Assembly: GCA_035532835.1 (NCBI GenBank)
Contig: DATKQG010000035.1
Span: 32,493 to 96,492, forward strand
DNA from: Candidatus Dormiibacterota bacterium
GTDB taxonomy: Bacteria; Vulcanimicrobiota; Vulcanimicrobiia; Vulcanimicrobiales; Vulcanimicrobiaceae
Direction: 5' to 3'
Length of the DNA: 64,000 nucleotides
A model generated the notes under the pieces. That model was not told where the DNA came from, searched no databases, and saw only the letters and a program-made list of their open reading frames with translations. A program made the translations under genes and the position numbers. The stretch's first letter is position 1. Every line of letters begins with the position of its first letter. Positions 62,227 through 64,000 of the stretch are shown in pieces.

Positions 62227-63811
62227 CCAATGAAATCCAATATTCAGCGCTCTTCATACCGCCGTAGTAATATTCGATATCGGCATCGGCGAACGCGCCC
62301 TTCAACACTTCGCTCAAACGCTGCGCATCCTTCTCCTTTTGCGCTCCGCCGTAATAGAGGGTGACCAGCCCGCCGCCCTGCACCCCCATGGCGCGCAACG
62401 CGGCGATGGCCGCATCGGCGAGCGAATCGGCCCCGACCAAGCTACCGCCGAAGCTCGCGGCCGGCTTGCCGCGCGCGACGCTCACGCCGCCCAGCGTCGC
62501 ATCCTTTCCGGCAAAAAAGACCTGCGCGCTGCGGACCCGCTGCGCCGCGGCCAACAATTCGACGTCGCTCGGCAGTTCGTCGACGGCAGAGAGACCTAAT
62601 GCGAACAAGCCCGCGATTCCGCCGACGATGTCGCGCGTTGCAACGACGTGCAAACGCTTCTCGGTGAGCGCCGCAACCTCGCGTGCGGCAAGTGCCACGT
62701 TCGGATCGTTAACGAAGAGATAGACGTCGTCGCTCAGGCACTTGTTGACCGCCAGCAACAGATCGCGGACGCTGGGATTCTTTTCGCCGTCAAGGGTAAT
62801 TTCGACGCCGAGTTCTTTAACGATCCGCTCGAACCCGGGGCCCGGAACCACCGCCGCGACCGAACGTCCGCCGGCATTACGATCGACGACGAGGACGCGA
62901 TGCTGTTGCTCCATGTTGTCGATTTTAAGCCGCGTCAGCGTGCCGTGCTGTAGCGCAATCTCTTGCACGCGTTCCGGGTCGTCGGTATGGATGTGCACTT
63001 TGATCGTCGGGGGCGCTCCGATAACCACCAGCGATTCACCGCGCGGTTCGAGTTGGTGGCGCAGATCGAGCACGGTGCAGCCGGCGGATTCCAAAATGAA
63101 TTCGGTGCAGAATTTGTTTTCGCCCACGATCTGCGCCGGCGTAAAGACGTGCTGGCGTGCGGGACGGCGCGGGAATGCGGTCGCGCGCACTTTGCTATCG
63201 GGGAGAAAGCGCAAGATGCCTTCGATGAAATACACAAAGCCCGCACCGCCCGAGTCGACCACGCCGGCTTCTTTGAGCACCGGCAGTTGCTCGGGCGTGC
63301 GATCGAGAGCATCGTTCGCGGCACGCAACACGCCGTTGATGAGCCGATAGAAATCGCGCTCGTATAGCGCCAGGTGATAGGCCGCATCCGCGGCCGCCTC
63401 CGCAACCGAGATGATCGTGCCTTCGACGGGCCGCAACAGGGCTTGCCTCGCGGCCAGAACCGATTCGCGCATGGCGGTGGCCATAACGAACGTATCGATC
63501 TCCGAGCGGTGGCGCACGTGATGCGCGAAGCCGCGCAGCATCTGCGAGATGATGACGCCCGAATTCCCGCGGGCGCCCATCAAACTGCCCTGAGCAGCAG
63601 CGGCGGCGACCTCCGATAGGGGAGCATCGTGCAACTTTGCGGCTTCGAGCGTCGCGGAGCGCAACGTGAGGTACATGTTGGTTCCGGTATCCCCGTCGGG
63701 GACCGGAAACACGTTGAGGTCGTTGAGGACCTGGCGGTACTTCTTAAGGAAATAGGTGCCGGCCGCTAGAAACTTCGCATAGGCCCGGCCATCCAAGGCA
63801 ATGACGTCCAC
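62219..63811 (-). CDS. Fatty-acid kinase FakA (YloV/Dak2 family)
   Basis: 530 aa from GTG 63811, preceded by GGGGGG. Kinase that phosphorylates FakB-bound fatty acids. Dak2 nucleotide-binding domain with PVPDGDTGTNMYLTLRSAT, GARGNSGVIISQMLRGF and GTIISVAEAAADAAYH (about 30-200), middle domain VKEAGVVDSGGAGFVYFIEGI, and C-terminal DegV-like part. Overlaps plsX by 8 bp. An upstream open extension to 63961 lies in repeat-bearing DNA and is not family-like. Confidence 0.93.
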   Translation of the reverse strand: MDVIALDGRAYAKFLAAGTYFLKKYRQVLNDLNVFPVPDGDTGTNMYLTLRSATLEAAKLHDAPLSEVAAAAAQGSLMGARGNSGVIISQMLRGFAHHVRHRSEIDTFVMATAMRESVLAARQALLRPVEGTIISVAEAAADAAYHLALYERDFYRLINGVLRAANDALDRTPEQLPVLKEAGVVDSGGAGFVYFIEGILRFLPDSKVRATAFPRRPARQHVFTPAQIVGENKFCTEFILESAGCTVLDLRHQLEPRGESLVVIGAPPTIKVHIHTDDPERVQEIALQHGTLTRLKIDNMEQQHRVLVVDRNAGGRSVAAVVPGPGFERIVKELGVEITLDGEKNPSVRDLLLAVNKCLSDDVYLFVNDPNVALAAREVAALTEKRLHVVATRDIVGGIAGLFALGLSAVDELPSDVELLAAAQRVRSAQVFFAGKDATLGGVSVARGKPAASFGGSLVGADSLADAAIAALRAMGVQGGGLVTLYYGGAQKEKDAQRLSEVLKGAFADADIEYYYGGMKSAEYWISLDE

Positions 63812-64000
63812 GGCCCCCCGTCTTTGGGAGGCACGCGGCGAATCCTGTACCGCCCTATCGACAGGAGTCGCTGTTAGCCCCACGTCCTGATGTCCGGCTT
63901 CGCCAAGTAGAAATGTCCGGATAGCTCGTCGGAGTGGTGTTCTTAAAAAGGGGTTTTCCATGGGTGCCCCAGCTTTGGCTTATGTCCCTTTTTCGGGTTG
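63812..64000. other. Gene-free end of window with repeated ATGTCCGG motifs
   Basis: About 190 bp upstream of fakA. ATGTCCGG occurs at 63890-63897 and 63913-63920 and ATGTCC at 63982-63987, with CGCCAAGTAGAAATGTCCGG between. This style resembles ends of some insertion elements, but no transposase is visible inside the window. The fakA promoter, if here, was not identified. Confidence 0.4.

Noticed and set aside
63812..63961. N-terminal extension of fakA to an upstream ATG
   Set aside because: The extra 50 residues have no match to the family and lie over repeat-bearing DNA; GTG 63811 has a good ribosome-binding site.
1..64000. CRISPR arrays, prophage or toxin-antitoxin systems
   Set aside because: No regularly spaced repeats, phage structural genes or recognisable toxin/antitoxin pairs were seen on either strand.

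Overview
This 64 kb window is GC-rich bacterial chromosome, tightly packed with genes, mostly on the minus strand in chains with overlapping start/stop codons. I see no CRISPR array, prophage, plasmid gene or complete insertion sequence. The organism is motile (fliFGHI, cheB, cheR, flagellar sigma factor, FliK-like and FlhB-like proteins). Its housekeeping gene order resembles Firmicutes: yacL-ispD-ispF-(gltX remnant)-cysE-cysS-rlmB-sigH, later rpmG-secE-nusG-rplK-rplA and rplJ-rplL, and a YlqG/YlqH-like pair. High GC together with this gene order suggests a deep-branching Terrabacteria-type lineage such as Eremiobacterota (WPS-2). That placement is inference; no 16S gene is present.

Layout. 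(1) 1-4.4 kb: flagellar operon fliF-fliG-fliH-fliI, running off the left edge. (2) 4.5-9.4 kb: a coupled minus-strand chain of response regulator, histidine kinase, hypoxanthine phosphoribosyltransferase, exported GH125 mannosidase and purA. (3) 9.5-19.6 kb: a formate/nitrite-type channel (+), then recX, recA, ftsY, the FlhB-like and FliK-like proteins, a small flagellar-cluster protein, the flagellar sigma factor, cheB, cheR and a geranylgeranyl-reductase-type flavoprotein. (4) 19.7-22.5 kb: soluble and membrane proton-pumping pyrophosphatases side by side. (5) 22.6-27.3 kb: LivKHMGF ABC transporter, convergent with (6) 27.3-33.2 kb: malonate decarboxylase operon mdcA-C-D-E-G-B-H. (7) 33.3-40.7 kb: M48 peptidase and ribosomal/transcription genes (rplL, rplJ, rplA, rplK, nusG, secE, tRNA-Trp, rpmG, tRNA-Arg), with a Tat-type carbonic anhydrase and a sedolisin-like protease inserted between rplA and rplJ. 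(8) 40.7-51.5 kb: accessory block of solute-binding lipoprotein, type III polyketide synthase with methyltransferase, GAF/GGDEF/HD-GYP protein, free-methionine sulfoxide reductase, secreted proteins, multicopper oxidase, tRNAs Thr/Gly/Tyr, a CrtI/PYROXD2-like flavoprotein, tRNA-Thr(TGT) and a thin ferredoxin. (9) 51.5-64 kb: sigH, rlmB, cysS, cysE, an orphan GltX anticodon-binding domain, ispF, ispD, yacL, hemW, then a complete fatty-acid kinase module fakB-fakB-plsX-fakA.

Most notable observations: IspD carries a C-terminal domain that reads like domain V of elongation factor G; a free-standing GltX anticodon-binding domain sits exactly where gltX lies in Firmicutes; the ancestral thrU-tyrU-glyT-thrT-tuf-secE-nusG-rplKAJL-rpoBC locus has been heavily rebuilt, with tuf and rpoBC absent, accessory genes inserted and one tRNA inverted; and an exported mannosidase is translationally coupled between two purine genes.
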